A stretch of DNA of 64,000 nucleotides from Aminobacter anthyllidis (GCF_018555685.1 NZ_JAFLWW010000011.1:1-64000); one strand, 5' to 3'. Shown: positions 8,505 to 18,555, numbered from the stretch's first letter. Program-made: numbers and translations. Notes: generated by a model from the sequence alone, not told the origin.

Positions 8505-8678
8505 ATGGATGACGAACGGAAAACGACCTCCGACCGGTGGGTGCCATTGAAGTGCCTGGCAAATGTCGCGTTGCTCTTTGCGCCCATCGCTATCGGGCTT
8601 GGCATCCTGGTGATGGTGTCTGCCGATAATGATCGGGACGTGGATCCGGTGGTCACGAGTACCATTCAGCAGCGATAG
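8505..8678 (+). CDS. Small single-pass membrane protein
   Basis: Frame of 57 codons opening MDDERKTTSDRWVPL, followed by one hydrophobic segment (VALLFAPIAIGLGILVMVSA, about residues 23-42) and a short polar tail. The AGGA-containing sequence lies about 10 bases upstream of the ATG. Probably an inner-membrane peptide with its N-terminus in the cytosol; no family recognised. Confidence 0.45.
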   Translation: MDDERKTTSDRWVPLKCLANVALLFAPIAIGLGILVMVSADNDRDVDPVVTSTIQQR

Positions 8679-8781
8679 TAGAGGTTGAGGCGGACGCCCA
8701 CGCGATTTGTTTGCGCTCCCGCCCGAGGCAACAAGCCCGACTGGACGCGTGGCGAAGAACCTCCTCGCCGCGCAGGTGTTT

Positions 8782-9012
8782 GGCTAAGACATGCAAAATA
8801 GGCTGGAGACCGGCACGGCTCCTTTGTTAGCGCCAATAGGCGTGGCGAACGCGGTTGTGTGCAGGAATTCCAGCGCCTGCCACAACTCGTCACACTGCAT
8901 CTGCGGGATAGCGGGAATGGCTCGGCCAACATATCGCATGCTGGCGTCAGTTTCCTCGGCGAGGAGGAGAGATGGAGCGACGCCCCGTCTGCGCTCATTC
9001 CGTAATGTTGGT
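8782..9012 (-). pseudogene. Hypothetical gene remnant (paralogue of 170-252)
   Basis: Minus frame of about 75 codons with RRGVAPSLLLAEETDASMRY, VGRAIPAIPQMQCDELWQAL and a stop at 8782. The first segment matches the relic at 170-252. No ATG, GTG or TTG precedes the conserved part before an upstream stop, so it is probably inactive. Family unknown. Confidence 0.45.
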
Positions 9013-9186
9013 TTCTTTCATTAAGCGCCCAACCATAAGGTTATTATTGGTCTGCGGCTGGCTTGGTAAGTCGGCCATGTGATTTTTCCATTCGCAGGAG
9101 ATCGGGAGCGCAGAAGCGTGAGGTGCCGGACGCTTCCGCCCTGAATCCTTTTGGTCCGCCGCCTATGGCGAATGACCCCACATCGT

Positions 9187-9535
9187 CTAGGCTTTTTTCT
9201 TGCTTTTCTGCGGGTTGGACCGTTCACAGCCGGAGAAGGCACCACGCTGGCAAAAAAACCATTCGCTACAGGCGATGTCGAAAGGCACCACCACCCGGTC
9301 GCCGACTTTCAGGTTAGAGACACCCGATCCGACTTCGACAACCTCTCCCATTTTCTCGCCCGGGAACATCGCCGCTGTGCATATCAGGAATGCCGCCGTT
9401 GTAGAGGTGCAGGTCCGAGCCGCAAATGGCACACGAGGTAACCTTCATGATCACATCCCTCGGTGCCTCGATCGTGCGATCTGGGACGCACTCGCACCGA
9501 ATGTCATGTTTGCCGTGCCAGGTCAGTGCGCGCAT
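9187..9535 (-). pseudogene. Zinc-dependent alcohol dehydrogenase, truncated and frameshifted
   Basis: N-terminus MRALTWHGKHDIRCECVPD, then [20 protein letters not shown] with the catalytic-zinc Cys region, as in glutathione-dependent formaldehyde dehydrogenase-like enzymes. The reading shifts frame near 9360 and continues as [20 protein letters not shown], then [20 protein letters not shown] with part of the structural-zinc Cys set. It stops after about 115 residues of a roughly 390-residue family. The whole NAD-binding domain is missing. Confidence 0.75.
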
Positions 9536-9749
9536 CGGAACCCCTCGCTAATCAGACCTCTAATTCCGTGCGCACTATTGCCCCTGATGCGCACAAATCG
9601 TGCGGGTGGGGTCGAGCCGACGACGGCGACGACGACCGGCCGAATCCCGAAACGGCTAACCGGAGATTAGGGCGGTCAGACCGCAGGATGAAATTGCTGC
9701 CTGGCTGCGGAGGCAGTCCAGTGACCAAGCAGGGGCTTGCGTAGGCGGA

Positions 9750-9787
9750 ACATGTTCTCCCTTGTGACATTCTGGTTGAGAACATGT
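9750..9787. promoter_or_regulatory. Inverted repeat upstream of ligD
   Basis: Perfect 10-bp arms ACATGTTCTC (9750-9759) and GAGAACATGT (9778-9787) separated by 18 bp, ending 20 bp before the ligD start. Each arm also contains the near-palindrome GAACATGT. The spacing of two turns suits a dimeric regulator. It does not match the GTTC-N7-GTTC form of the alphaproteobacterial LexA box. The regulator is unknown. Confidence 0.45.
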
Positions 9788-9807
9788 GTTTCCCGATCGA
9801 GGACGCA

Positions 9808-12447
9808 ATGGCGCACGATAAGCTCACTAGCTACAAAGCAAAACGCGATTTCAAGAAGACCCAGGAGCCTAGCGGCCATGAGTCGGTCAAGCCCTCGAAC
9901 CGCCGCCGCTTCGTTATCCAGAAACATGATGCCACGCGCCTGCATTACGATCTGCGGCTCGAACTCGACGGTGTCTTCAAATCCTGGGCCGTGACCCGCG
10001 GTCCGTCGCTCGATCCCCATGACAAGCGCCTGGCCGTCGAGGTCGAAGATCATCCGCTGGACTATGGCGATTTCGAAGGAACCATTCCCCAGGGACAGTA
10101 TGGCGGCGGCACGGTAATGCTGTGGGACCGCGGGTATTGGGAGCCGGAGGGCAAGAAAAGTCCCGAGCAGGCTCTGGCGAAGGGCGATTTCAAGTTCACG
10201 CTCCAAGGAACGCGGCTGCATGGCAGCTTCGTGCTGGTCCGCATGGCCAACGACCGGGAACGGGGCAAACGCACAAATTGGCTGTTAATCAAGCATCGCG
10301 ACCAATTTGCTGTGGAAACGAACGGTGCTGCGATCCTTGAGGAGAGCGATACCTCAGTCGCGTCCGGTCGCACTATGGAAGCGATCGCCGCAGGCAAGGG
10401 GCGCAAGCCGAAACCCTTCATGCTGCAAGGCGGCAAGTTGGAAGCCGACGCGATCTGGGACAGCCGCACAGGCCTCGCGGCCGAGGAGCGCGAGGCGGAT
10501 GATCGCGGAAAGAAGAAGCGTAGCACTGTCGCGGCCACTGATCTTCCCGATTTCATCGAGCCGCAACTTTGCGAGACCCTTGCGCGTCCGCCGTTGGGAT
10601 CTGGATGGCTGCACGAGATCAAATTCGACGGCTACCGCATCCAGACCCGCGTGCTGGAGGGCGAGGCCACCTTGAAGACCCGCAAGGGCCTCGACTGGAC
10701 CGCCAAATATCCGGCCATCGCGCGGGCCGCCGGCAATCTGCCGGATGCGATCATCGATGGCGAGATATGCGCGCTGGACGACAACGGCGCTCCGGACTTT
10801 GCCGCGCTTCAGGCGGCCCTTTCCGACGGCAAGACCGACGCTCTCGTTTATTTCGCCTTCGACCTCCTGTTTGAAGGTGGGAAGGATCTGCGTGCCCTAC
10901 CGCTGAGCGACCGCAAAGCGCGGTTGGAAAAATTTCTCTCGGACGCAGGTGAGGACGCCCGCCTGCGCTTCGTCGAGCATTTTGAAACCGGCGGCGAGGC
11001 AGTCCTGCGTTCGGCCTGCCGGATGTCACTCGAAGGCATTGTGTCGAAGCGCGCCGATGCGCCTTACGTTTCCGGGCGAACGGAGACATGGGCGAAGTCG
11101 AAATGCCGGGCCGGGCACGAGGTGGTCATCGGAGCATATGCCACCACCAGCGGCAAATTCCGGTCGCTCCTGGTCGGCGTCAATCACGGCGACGATTTCG
11201 TCTATGTCGGGCGCGTCGGAACAGGCTACGGCGCCGGCAAGGTCAAGGATCTGCTCCCGAAGCTGAAGGCGTTGGAGACGTCGAAGTCTCCCTTCACCGG
11301 CATCGGCGCGCCAAAAAAAGACGCAGGTGTCCTCTGGCTCAAGCCGGAGCTGGTGGCTGAGATCGAGTTCGCCGGCTGGACGTCCGATGGGCTCGTTCGC
11401 CAGGCTGCCTTCAAGGGGCTACGGGAAGACAAGCCGGCGACAGAGGTGGAAGCCGAGAAGGCGGCATCGCCGGCAAAGACGGAAGTGCAGCAGCCGGTCG
11501 CGCCCACGTCGAAACCTGGTAGGCGTGGTGGCAAGATCGATATCATGGGGGTGCTGATATCGAACCCCGACAAGCCGCTCTGGCCTGATGCCAATGATAG
11601 CAGGCCCGTCACCAAGGAGGACCTCGCCCGGTATCATGAAGCGGTGGGTTCGTGGCTTATCGAGCATATCAGGGGCCGGCCGTGCTCAATCATCCGTGCG
11701 CCGGATGGGATTGGCGGCGAGCAATTCTTCCAGCGCCACGCCATGCCCGGAACATCCAACCTTCTAGAACTTGTAACGGTGTTCGGCGACAAGAAGCCGT
11801 ATCTTCAGATCGACCGTGTGGAAGGCCTTATTGCAGTCGCGCAGATCGGTGCTGTCGAACTACACCCTTGGAATTGCGCGCCACAACAGCCGGAAGTCCC
11901 GGGTCGGCTCGTGTTCGATCTCGATCCCGGCCCGGATGTGCCCTTCTCGAGGGTGGTTGAGGCGGCAAAGGAAATGCGCGAACGCCTAGACGATCTCGGG
12001 CTTGTCAGCTTCTGCAAGACGACCGGCGGAAAGGGGCTGCATGTAGTGACGCCCCTCACGGTCGCCAAGCGCAGCAAACTCACCTGGCCGGAGGCCAAGG
12101 GCTTCGCACACGATGTCTGCCTGCAGATGGCGCGCGACAATTCCGAGCTTTACCTGACCAAGATGGCCAAGAACCAGCGCCAGGGCCGCATCTTCCTTGA
12201 CTACCTTCGCAACGATCGCATGGCGACGGCGGTTGCCCCGCTCTCACCGCGCGCGCGGCCCGGCGCGACCGTCTCGATGCCACTTACCTGGGCTCAGGTG
12301 AAAACCGACCTCGACCCGACGCGCTTCACGATCCGTACCGTTCCCACGCTGCTGGTAAAGAGCACGGCCTGGAAGGACTATGGAGACGGCCATCGGCCGC
12401 TAGAGGCGGCGATCAAGCGGCTGACAAAATCGAAAACAGCGGCCTGA
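9808..12447 (+). CDS. ligD: Multifunctional NHEJ DNA ligase LigD
   Basis: ATP-dependent ligase/polymerase of 879 residues for non-homologous end joining. The order is phosphoesterase (about 25-190, with [13 protein letters not shown]), ligase (about 240-535, catalytic Lys in EIKFDGYR, plus DGEICALD and EGIVSKR motifs), an Ala/Pro/Lys linker, then an AEP-type polymerase (about 590-870, with [10 protein letters not shown] and TTGGKGLH). All three parts appear complete. The ATG at 9808 is chosen for the GAGG 5-6 bases upstream. Its stop codon is immediately followed by the stop of the convergent ligase gene, with no spacer. With Ku bound at ends, it processes and seals double-strand breaks. Confidence 0.95.
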   Translation: MAHDKLTSYKAKRDFKKTQEPSGHESVKPSNRRRFVIQKHDATRLHYDLRLELDGVFKSWAVTRGPSLDPHDKRLAVEVEDHPLDYGDFEGTIPQGQYGGGTVMLWDRGYWEPEGKKSPEQALAKGDFKFTLQGTRLHGSFVLVRMANDRERGKRTNWLLIKHRDQFAVETNGAAILEESDTSVASGRTMEAIAAGKGRKPKPFMLQGGKLEADAIWDSRTGLAAEEREADDRGKKKRSTVAATDLPDFIEPQLCETLARPPLGSGWLHEIKFDGYRIQTRVLEGEATLKTRKGLDWTAKYPAIARAAGNLPDAIIDGEICALDDNGAPDFAALQAALSDGKTDALVYFAFDLLFEGGKDLRALPLSDRKARLEKFLSDAGEDARLRFVEHFETGGEAVLRSACRMSLEGIVSKRADAPYVSGRTETWAKSKCRAGHEVVIGAYATTSGKFRSLLVGVNHGDDFVYVGRVGTGYGAGKVKDLLPKLKALETSKSPFTGIGAPKKDAGVLWLKPELVAEIEFAGWTSDGLVRQAAFKGLREDKPATEVEAEKAASPAKTEVQQPVAPTSKPGRRGGKIDIMGVLISNPDKPLWPDANDSRPVTKEDLARYHEAVGSWLIEHIRGRPCSIIRAPDGIGGEQFFQRHAMPGTSNLLELVTVFGDKKPYLQIDRVEGLIAVAQIGAVELHPWNCAPQQPEVPGRLVFDLDPGPDVPFSRVVEAAKEMRERLDDLGLVSFCKTTGGKGLHVVTPLTVAKRSKLTWPEAKGFAHDVCLQMARDNSELYLTKMAKNQRQGRIFLDYLRNDRMATAVAPLSPRARPGATVSMPLTWAQVKTDLDPTRFTIRTVPTLLVKSTAWKDYGDGHRPLEAAIKRLTKSKTAA

Positions 12448-13503
12448 TCAGATGCCGCGATTGGTCATGTCGAACACCGCCGCATTGTCCTGAACCTCGC
12501 GCAACCCTTTATAGGAAGCGTGACGCAAACTGCCATCATTCGTCCAGCCGCGGAATTCGATCTCAGCAATAAGCGTCGGCTCCGCGAAGACCATGTTCTT
12601 CCCCTTCAAGGGAACAGAGGGCGTCTCCGTCCTGAGCCTGTCGAGCGCCGTGCGAAGAAAGGTAGCATCTTTGCCGTTAAAGCCAGTTCCGACGGAGCCG
12701 ACATACACCAACTCATATCCACGTTTGCCGGCGAGCAGCAGGCTACCGATCCCGCCGCGCGCGACCGTTGACGCCTCATAGCCGACAATCATGAAGCTCT
12801 CGCTCTGGACACATTTGATCTTCAGCCAGTCGCCGGTGCGACCCGATCGATAAGACTTATGGCGCTGCTTGGCGATGATGCCTTCGAGCCCGACCTTACA
12901 CGCGTGTTCGAGGAGTTGGGCTCCATCGGCTTCTACTTCCTCCGAAAGCCGGATCGCCCCGTTGCCGGCTGGCATCAACATGTCCTCTAGCAGATGACGA
13001 CGCAGAGAGAGGTCCGAGCCGGTGAGATCGTGCCCGTCGAGATACAACAGATCGAACGTCATGAGGATGGATTCGGTTGACACCCTCTTGCCGCCGCGTC
13101 CGCCGAGCGACCTTTGCAAGGCTCCGAAATTCGAGTGTCCACTTTTGTCAAGCACGACTGCTTCACCATCGAGGATTGCCGTGTGGACTTCCAATTCCCT
13201 CGCGGCATCGGCGATTGAGGGAAATCGATGCGTCCAGTCATGCCCACCGCGCGTGATGACGCGGACATCATTGGGATCAATGTGAACTGCGAGGCGGTAT
13301 CCGTCCCATTTGATCTCAAAAAGCCAGTCGGCGCCGGTTGGAGCTCGCGGCTTCAGTAGCGCAAGACAGGGCTCGATCCGCAGTGGCATCGGATCAAAAG
13401 GCAGGTCGGGTTGCCGCGGATTGCGCTTTCGCAGGCGGTTAGACTGGATCGCATGCTCGGATGTCGCGAGTAGCGGGACCGCCGATTTGGCCAATCGCCG
13501 CAT
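12448..13503 (-). CDS. ATP-dependent DNA ligase, LigD ligase domain only
   Basis: Protein of 351 residues covering the adenylation and OB domains of the LigD ligase family. It has catalytic Lys in FEIKWDGYR, DGEAVVLDKSG, LEGIIAKQR and the C-terminal FRGWTNDGSLRHASYKGLR motif. The phosphoesterase and polymerase domains of full LigD are absent. The ATG at 13503 follows the ku stop by 7 bases and has AGGG upstream, so it is the third gene of a ku-ku-ligase operon. Likely seals Ku-held ends alongside the full LigD. An ATG further in (before PLRIEPCLALL) is an alternative start. Confidence 0.9.
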   Translation of the reverse strand: MRRLAKSAVPLLATSEHAIQSNRLRKRNPRQPDLPFDPMPLRIEPCLALLKPRAPTGADWLFEIKWDGYRLAVHIDPNDVRVITRGGHDWTHRFPSIADAARELEVHTAILDGEAVVLDKSGHSNFGALQRSLGGRGGKRVSTESILMTFDLLYLDGHDLTGSDLSLRRHLLEDMLMPAGNGAIRLSEEVEADGAQLLEHACKVGLEGIIAKQRHKSYRSGRTGDWLKIKCVQSESFMIVGYEASTVARGGIGSLLLAGKRGYELVYVGSVGTGFNGKDATFLRTALDRLRTETPSVPLKGKNMVFAEPTLIAEIEFRGWTNDGSLRHASYKGLREVQDNAAVFDMTNRGI

Positions 13504-13510
13504 TTCAGCC

Positions 13511-14320
13511 CTAGCGCTTGCCCGGCCGGTTATCGGCCTCGACGGACCTGCGCAGAGCGTCCATGATATTGATGACGTTGTTGGGCGTGGCCTTCGGGTC
13601 AGATACTTTCCCCTTCGCCGTCCGCTTCGTCTTCTTGCGCTTGGCCTCGATGATTTCCAACAGTTTGTCCTGAACCGGGTCGACAACCAGCTTGCTATCC
13701 CAACGGCGGGTCTGTTTTTTAATGAACTGCTGGATGAGCGGCATCATCTCGGAATCGGACGGTGTATCGTCGATTGCACCGAAGTAGGCATCCTCGTCCC
13801 TGACCTCGTCGCCGTAGCGCAGGGCCCAAAGCACTATGCCGTTGCCACGCGGCTCGAGCATCACCGCGCGCTCCCGCCGCGAGATGACGAGGCGCGAGAT
13901 ACCCACCATATCCTCCGCAGCCATGGCGTCCCGGATGACCGAGAAAGCTTCCTGGCCGACCGGATCGTTTGGCGAAAGGTAGTAGGGCGTGTCGAGCCAA
14001 ATCCATTCGATTGAATCGCGCGGGGAGAAGACATCGATATCGATGGTCCTCGTGCTTTCCAGAGCGACGTTCTCCAGCTCCTCGTCTTCGAGTATGATGT
14101 AGTCGTTCTCACCCCGCTGGTAGCCCTTCACTTCGTCTTCTTCCTTGACCTCCTTGCCGGTGACGGCATCGACATACTGGCTGACGACGCGGTTGTGGCT
14201 CTCGCGGTTGAGCGTATGGAATTGCACTTTCTCGCTATCCGATGTCGCCGGCATCATCTGCACGGGGCAGGTGACCAGCGAGAGCTTGAGGTAGCCTTTC
14301 CAGTAGGGACGAACCGCCAT
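13511..14320 (-). CDS. ku: Ku DNA end-binding protein
   Basis: Bacterial Ku of 269 residues: ring-forming core from PYWKGYLKLSLVTCPV through FHTLNRESHNRV, VKGYQRGENDYIILEDEELE and TIDIDVFSPRDSIEWIW. C-terminal region has the typical Lys-rich stretch (EAKRKKTKRTAKGK), then NVINIMDALRRSVEA. A homodimer encircles DNA ends and recruits LigD. It lies between the second ku (13 bp upstream gene end) and the ligase gene (7 bp), clearly one operon. Confidence 0.95.
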   Translation of the reverse strand: MAVRPYWKGYLKLSLVTCPVQMMPATSDSEKVQFHTLNRESHNRVVSQYVDAVTGKEVKEEDEVKGYQRGENDYIILEDEELENVALESTRTIDIDVFSPRDSIEWIWLDTPYYLSPNDPVGQEAFSVIRDAMAAEDMVGISRLVISRRERAVMLEPRGNGIVLWALRYGDEVRDEDAYFGAIDDTPSDSEMMPLIQQFIKKQTRRWDSKLVVDPVQDKLLEIIEAKRKKTKRTAKGKVSDPKATPNNVINIMDALRRSVEADNRPGKR

Positions 14321-14332
14321 GACGTTCTCCGA

Positions 14333-15208
14333 TTAAGCCGCCCGTTTTTTGGAGCTGGCGGCCGCTCGCTTCGGCCGTTTCACATCGGCATTGGCCTTTG
14401 CCGCAGCTGCACGTTTCGGCTTCTTTTTCGTCGACGCCAGCCCCGCGCTGTCGCGCAGCGCTTGCAATAGGTCGCTCTTGCTCGAGGGAGGCGGCGCTTT
14501 CTTCCGCGGCAAGGCCTTGCCTTCGATCTTTGCCTTGACCAGCTCAGCGATAGCCGCGTCGTAACGGTCGTCGAAGGCCTTGGCGTCGAATGAGCCCTTT
14601 TTGGTGTTGATAATGTGCTTGGCCAGCGCCAGCATCTCGCCTTCGATCTTCATTTCAGGGATGTCGTCAAAGGCTTCCTTGGCGGAACGTACCTCGTAAT
14701 CGAAGTTCAGCGTTGTGCCGATCAGACCCTTGCCATGCGGTCGGATAAGCACTGTCCTGAGACGGCGGAACAGGACGGTCTGGGCAAGAGCTGCAACTTT
14801 ATCCTGGCGCATGCCGTCGCGCAGCAGTTTGTAGGCGTCGGCGCCCATCTTGTCCGGCGCTAGGTAATATGGCTTGTCGAAATAGACGTCATCGATCTCG
14901 TTACAGGGAACAAATGCCACAATATTCAACGTCTTATCGCTGCCGGGGATTGCCGCTGCAACCTCATCAGGTTCGAGCACGACATAGTCGCCGTTCTCTA
15001 TCTCATATCCTTTGACCTGATCGTCGCGTTCGACCGGATCGCCGGTCTCGCTGTCCACAAATTCACGACGGACGCGATTTCCCGTGACTCGATTGAGCGT
15101 GTTGAAGGCGATGCGTTCGGACGAGGAGGCGGCCGTATACAGTGCAACCGCACAAGCCACTTCTCCGAACTTAATGAAGCCCTTCCAGTTCGCCCGCGCT
15201 GCAACCAT
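14333..15208 (-). CDS. ku: Ku DNA end-binding protein, second copy
   Basis: Protein of 291 residues with the Ku core: ANWKGFIKFGEVACAVALY, FNTLNRVTGNRVRR, VKGYEIENGDYVVLEPDE and NIVAFVPCNEIDDVYFDKPY. It ends in an Ala/Lys/Arg tail (KKKPKRAAAAKANADVKRP) likely to add non-specific DNA binding. It differs widely from the downstream Ku, so the pair may heterodimerise, as discussed for paired rhizobial Ku proteins. ATG at 15208 is chosen because it sets the usual family N-terminus. First gene of the operon. Confidence 0.95.
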   Translation of the reverse strand: MVAARANWKGFIKFGEVACAVALYTAASSSERIAFNTLNRVTGNRVRREFVDSETGDPVERDDQVKGYEIENGDYVVLEPDEVAAAIPGSDKTLNIVAFVPCNEIDDVYFDKPYYLAPDKMGADAYKLLRDGMRQDKVAALAQTVLFRRLRTVLIRPHGKGLIGTTLNFDYEVRSAKEAFDDIPEMKIEGEMLALAKHIINTKKGSFDAKAFDDRYDAAIAELVKAKIEGKALPRKKAPPPSSKSDLLQALRDSAGLASTKKKPKRAAAAKANADVKRPKRAAASSKKRAA

Positions 15209-15451
15209 CGCACTCGCACTCCGACACCACCTATACGCTTCGATAAATTGACTCACCCGCAATATTGTTCCGAGTCACAACGAATCTTATTTCGAGGGGT
15301 GGGTCATGCTCGGCAGAGGCACCGTAGGGAGAATTTATCTGCCTGGTGGGGTTTCTTGCATTTTGGGACCTGAATCGCGGTCGTGGTCGCGTGTCGAGGG
15401 TAACGTAACCCTCGCCTAGTCCGGACGTCGCCAACGTACATTCACCGGCGA

Positions 15452-15907
15452 TTAACTTGCCGCACGACCATGGCATGGCGGAAATGCACCGAAGACCGCG
15501 TCCTTAAAAGCCTGACAACCAATAACCCCTTCACCACGCGCTACGAGTGGTGGGGTTGTTCGTATTCTTGGCCCGATTTGGTTGTGTTGCCAGCGTCCGT
15601 ATATTGACGTGATGAACAATATGAACAGACTTTCGCGCGCCCATTTGTGAAGTCGGTTGGCGCGGGGCGAGCCGAAGAAATCGTCTAGCGTGAAACAGTA
15701 TGCCACGTAGGGGGCCAAGTCGTTCGGAATCCACTGCACCCAGAGACATGGGTTGTCTTCGTCGAACACGGCTTGCCAAGTGCCACGTATGTCTGCTGCC
15801 AAGTAACAAACCAGAAGTGCCACGGCGATCTTCTTTTGGGAGGAGACTGCCGCAGGTCTTGCTTTTTCGCTATCGCCAGATTTGGCAATTGACGCACATT
15901 GAAACAT
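15452..15907 (-). CDS. Hypothetical protein
   Basis: Protein of 151 residues (MFQCASIAKSGDSEKARP...). It has one likely hydrophobic helix (IAVALLVCYLAADI) and a second around FILFITSIYG, with Trp/Pro-rich sequence between (CLWVQWIPNDLAPYVAYC). Could be a small membrane protein. The C-terminal third looks non-native and may run past an ancestral end. No family recognised. Confidence 0.4.
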   Translation of the reverse strand: MFQCASIAKSGDSEKARPAAVSSQKKIAVALLVCYLAADIRGTWQAVFDEDNPCLWVQWIPNDLAPYVAYCFTLDDFFGSPRANRLHKWARESLFILFITSIYGRWQHNQIGPRIRTTPPLVARGEGVIGCQAFKDAVFGAFPPCHGRAAS

Positions 15908-15930
15908 CGGCCTTTGACGCCGTGAACTCG

Positions 15931-16272
15931 CTAGGACTTTTTCGGTTTTGGCCTAGCCGCTTTTGAGGAGGGCTTCTGCGAAGCTCGGGCCGGTTTTCTG
16001 CTCGCGGATGGAACCTTATCCGCCTTGTCGATCAGCCCATCGATTTCTTTCCGACCGGCGGTCACGCCAGACGCTGTAGCCACCTTTGCCTTTCGATTTA
16101 CGGCAGGGTTTTGCTCGTGTTCAAAAGCTCTGGTCGCCTTATCTAGACTGGCCATTTCTTCCCTATACGCTTTTTGATCGGACTTGGCTTTTTCTAAGCC
16201 GACAGGCTCCCGTGGCCCAGGCCGACCCACTATTCTGCGAAAAGCATTTCGGATTGACTGAAACAAGCCCAT
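15931..16272 (-). CDS. Small basic hypothetical protein
   Basis: Protein of 113 residues starting MGLFQSIRNAFRRIVGR, a basic amphipathic helix, followed by a charged helical middle and a Lys/Ala/Ser/Pro tail (RKPARASQKPSSKAARPKPK). The tail resembles disordered nucleic-acid-binding tails. An in-frame ATG at 16329 is possible but the 16272 start is more natural. Function unknown. Confidence 0.5.
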   Translation of the reverse strand: MGLFQSIRNAFRRIVGRPGPREPVGLEKAKSDQKAYREEMASLDKATRAFEHEQNPAVNRKAKVATASGVTAGRKEIDGLIDKADKVPSASRKPARASQKPSSKAARPKPKKS

Positions 16273-16445
16273 TGGTTTCACCCCATTTCGTCTATTACGG
16301 GGACGGGTTCCGTTAGCCGTCAAGGCCACGATTGCATGACGTAGCTTGTCCTCGGCGTCATTGCCAGCTTGGTTCGCAAGATGCCTCCGCGTGGAGTTTC
16401 CCTTACGTCAGGGAATCATGTAAGGTGTTGATTACTCCCATCCCT

Positions 16446-16475
16446 TAGCCCCGCTGCCGAAAGGCGGAGGGGCTA
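16446..16475. terminator. Hairpin, terminator-like
   Basis: Stem TAGCCCC / GGGGCTA around GCTGCCGAAAGGCGGA, in which GCCG-AAA-GGC can pair further. It is followed by TGTTGCTT. Lies between small genes with no plus-strand gene upstream. Confidence 0.45.
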
Positions 16476-16529
16476 TGTTGCTTCGGTCCGACTACGGCAA
16501 CGCCGACCGATCAGTCGGCAGGAGCGGAC

Positions 16530-16667
16530 ATGAACCAAACCACGTCGACGCTTAGGGCTGCGCAGCAGTCACTAGCACGTTGGCTGCACAGGGCAGCCGC
16601 TTGGCCACGGCTGCTCGCCCGGCGCAATAGGGCAGAAGGACAGAAGCCAGCCGCTCCGATATCTTAA
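16530..16667 (+). CDS. Possible small protein with strong ribosome-binding site
   Basis: Frame of 45 codons (MNQTTSTLRAAQQSLARWLH..., ending KPAAPIS). AGGAG lies 6 bases before the ATG, which is the main support. The segment ARWLHRAAAWPRLLARR is a Trp/Arg-rich amphipathic helix. No family recognised. Confidence 0.35.
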   Translation: MNQTTSTLRAAQQSLARWLHRAAAWPRLLARRNRAEGQKPAAPIS

Positions 16668-16928
16668 CCACTAGCACCTGCCTACGCGACCCTATCAGAC
16701 CGCAACGAGGACCGTCGGAGTTCGCCTGTCCAGCTTTGTCAACTCGAGTGTGCTACGTGGAGAGAGCCGAGAGCGGGGCCGGGATACCCGCCAATTGCGC
16801 TTATTGCTGGCCGCCGATAATCAGAATATCGGAATCGCGGGCAGCAGCAATAAACGCTAGGCGCGCGGCTTCGGTAGACCGTTTCCCTCGTATCGCGAGC
16901 AGGCAGATATGCAACGTTCGCTGTAAAG

Positions 16929-17165
16929 TTAGCTAACGTCGTCCGGCCAGAATTCGTCGACAAGACACTCGCTCGCCTCTATCACCGTCGACACGACACG
17001 CATTGTCCCGGCCGGCCCGAGGGCAACTACAACATGTCTGCTGAATTCACCTGTCGCCATTCCGTCCGCACTTCGATCGCAATGTAGTAACCACAGGTGC
17101 CGCAGTGGCGTGAAAATTTCGTAAGCAACGATCACGATCCATCGATCCAGGATCGAGGTGCGCAT
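16929..17165 (-). CDS. Small hypothetical protein
   Basis: Protein of 78 residues (MRTSILDRWIVIVAYEIFTP...). GGTGA precedes the ATG at 17165 by about 9 bases. The composition looks natural, with an acidic C-terminus (ECLVDEFWPDDVS). No domain recognised. Confidence 0.4.
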   Translation of the reverse strand: MRTSILDRWIVIVAYEIFTPLRHLWLLHCDRSADGMATGEFSRHVVVALGPAGTMRVVSTVIEASECLVDEFWPDDVS

Positions 17166-17362
17166 ATTGATTTCACCGGTTGTGACGGTACTTTATCTGA
17201 AAGGTGAGATTCGATCTCCGCCGTCCACAATACCTGCGAAATGGCCGATAGACACCGATAGTCCGCGAAACCTCAAAAATATTTTCGCAGCGATTTTCCC
17301 TTTAAAATCAACAGCGTAAGATTTTGACGGCCCATGCGTCGGAATTCAATGCTGAAAATAAT

Positions 17363-17395
17363 AAAAAACCCAGCTGGATCAATGACCTAGCTGGG
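17363..17395 (-). terminator. Rho-independent terminator of the 17425-18103 gene
   Basis: On the minus strand, the stem CCCAGCT-AGCTGGG (13-base loop) is followed by TTTTTT. It lies 30 bp after the stop of the Omp31-like gene. Confidence 0.75.
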
Positions 17396-17424
17396 CTATT
17401 ATCAATTGCGAGGAGAATGATGCC

Positions 17425-18103
17425 TCAGAACTTGTAGTTCAGGCCGATATTGACGGCGTGGACGTCGAAGTCACCTTCATAGGTGCGAAACAGCGCTGGG
17501 TCGTTCACGGCCACGTCGCCCGAGAAACGATAGAACTGGTACTCGCCCTTCACCGACCATTTGTCGTTCAGGGCATGTTCCACGCCGCCGCCGATCGTCC
17601 AGCCCGTCAGCGTCTTGGACCCGCGGGCGTTGAAAACAGCAGGGTTGTCAAAGTCGGTGATTTCGAGCCGGGTGAAACCGATGCCGCCCTTTGCATAGAG
17701 CAAAGTGCGGTCAAAAGCGTAACCGGCACGGCCGGTGATGCTTGCGAGATACGTGTATTCACTGTCCGTATGCCCGCCGGCGTCGCCTCCGCCTGGGAAG
17801 ATTTCGATACCGGAGCTTCCGTCAGCCCACGAATAGGACAAGGGAACCCCATTGATGGTTGTAGCCGACCTGCGCACCCAGCAGTCCGCCCTGGGCCTCG
17901 GGATACGCCGTCTCGAACCGAATACCTGCTGAATCCGGATAGGGACCCTCGCCGCTGCCCCAGGAATAGCCGCCATGGACGCCGGCATAGAGGCCTGTCC
18001 AGTTGTAGGGCACCGCCACCTGGTCAGAAGCCACAGCGTCGGCGGCCATACCGGCGCCGCCCGTGGCAAGAAGGAAAGTCGAGGCGAGAAGAATGGACTT
18101 CAT
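17425..18103 (-). pseudogene. Omp25/Omp31-like outer membrane protein, frameshifted
   Basis: Signal peptide MKSILLASTFLLATGGAGMA, then VPYNWTGLYAGVHGGYSWG and LGAQVGYNHQWGSLVL. At about 17822-17830 the frame breaks: one frame stops, and the other continues with SYSWADGSSGIEIF. From there the barrel reads on to the family's C-terminal strand (DVHAVNIGLNYKF, terminal Phe). Everything except one indel is intact, so the lesion is recent or is a sequence error. Family members are surface-exposed 8-stranded barrels. A terminator follows. Confidence 0.8.
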
Positions 18104-18555
18104 GCCAGTCCCCAGAATCAGATGGATCACCCTAGGGTTTCACGGAACCGTGACGCAAGGCAAGATCGCAATGACGCAGCGTGCATTGTGACAGCAAGTT
18201 GCATTAGGGCAACATGATTGACGTGGTGAATGGGGTGCCGGGCAGACGTAACTAGCCTCAGCCGAACATCTTTTCGCCCTGCTCGTGGACGAGTTGGCGC
18301 CCCTTGGTCAGCGACACCTCGACGGCATCGTCGAGGGCCGCGAAACGGTCGGCGCGGATAAACTTGCAGCGGTTGGCCGCTGATCACCCACACCAGGGCC
18401 GCTTGACCTTCGGCCTCCAGATGATAGCCCTCGGCCAGCAACACGTTTTCAGCCAGCCGTCCATCGCTGAGCCTGATGTGCACCAGTGGACGGCGGTCTA
18501 AGGTCTTGTCCCGCTGCCCTGCGTCCTCGATCCGCAAGCCTGGGTCTTGGACTAG

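Noticed and set aside
9750-9787. LexA box before ligD
   Set aside because: The repeat contains GAAC and GTTC but not with the GTTC-N7-GTTC spacing.
10062-12283. Several long open frames on the other strand and frames of ligD
   Set aside because: High G+C coding DNA produces such shadows; ligD itself explains the region fully.
18127-18537. Apparent separate 136-codon gene after the Omp31-like gene
   Set aside because: Its first half is the C-terminal half of the split thermonuclease, and the rest is a frameshift product.
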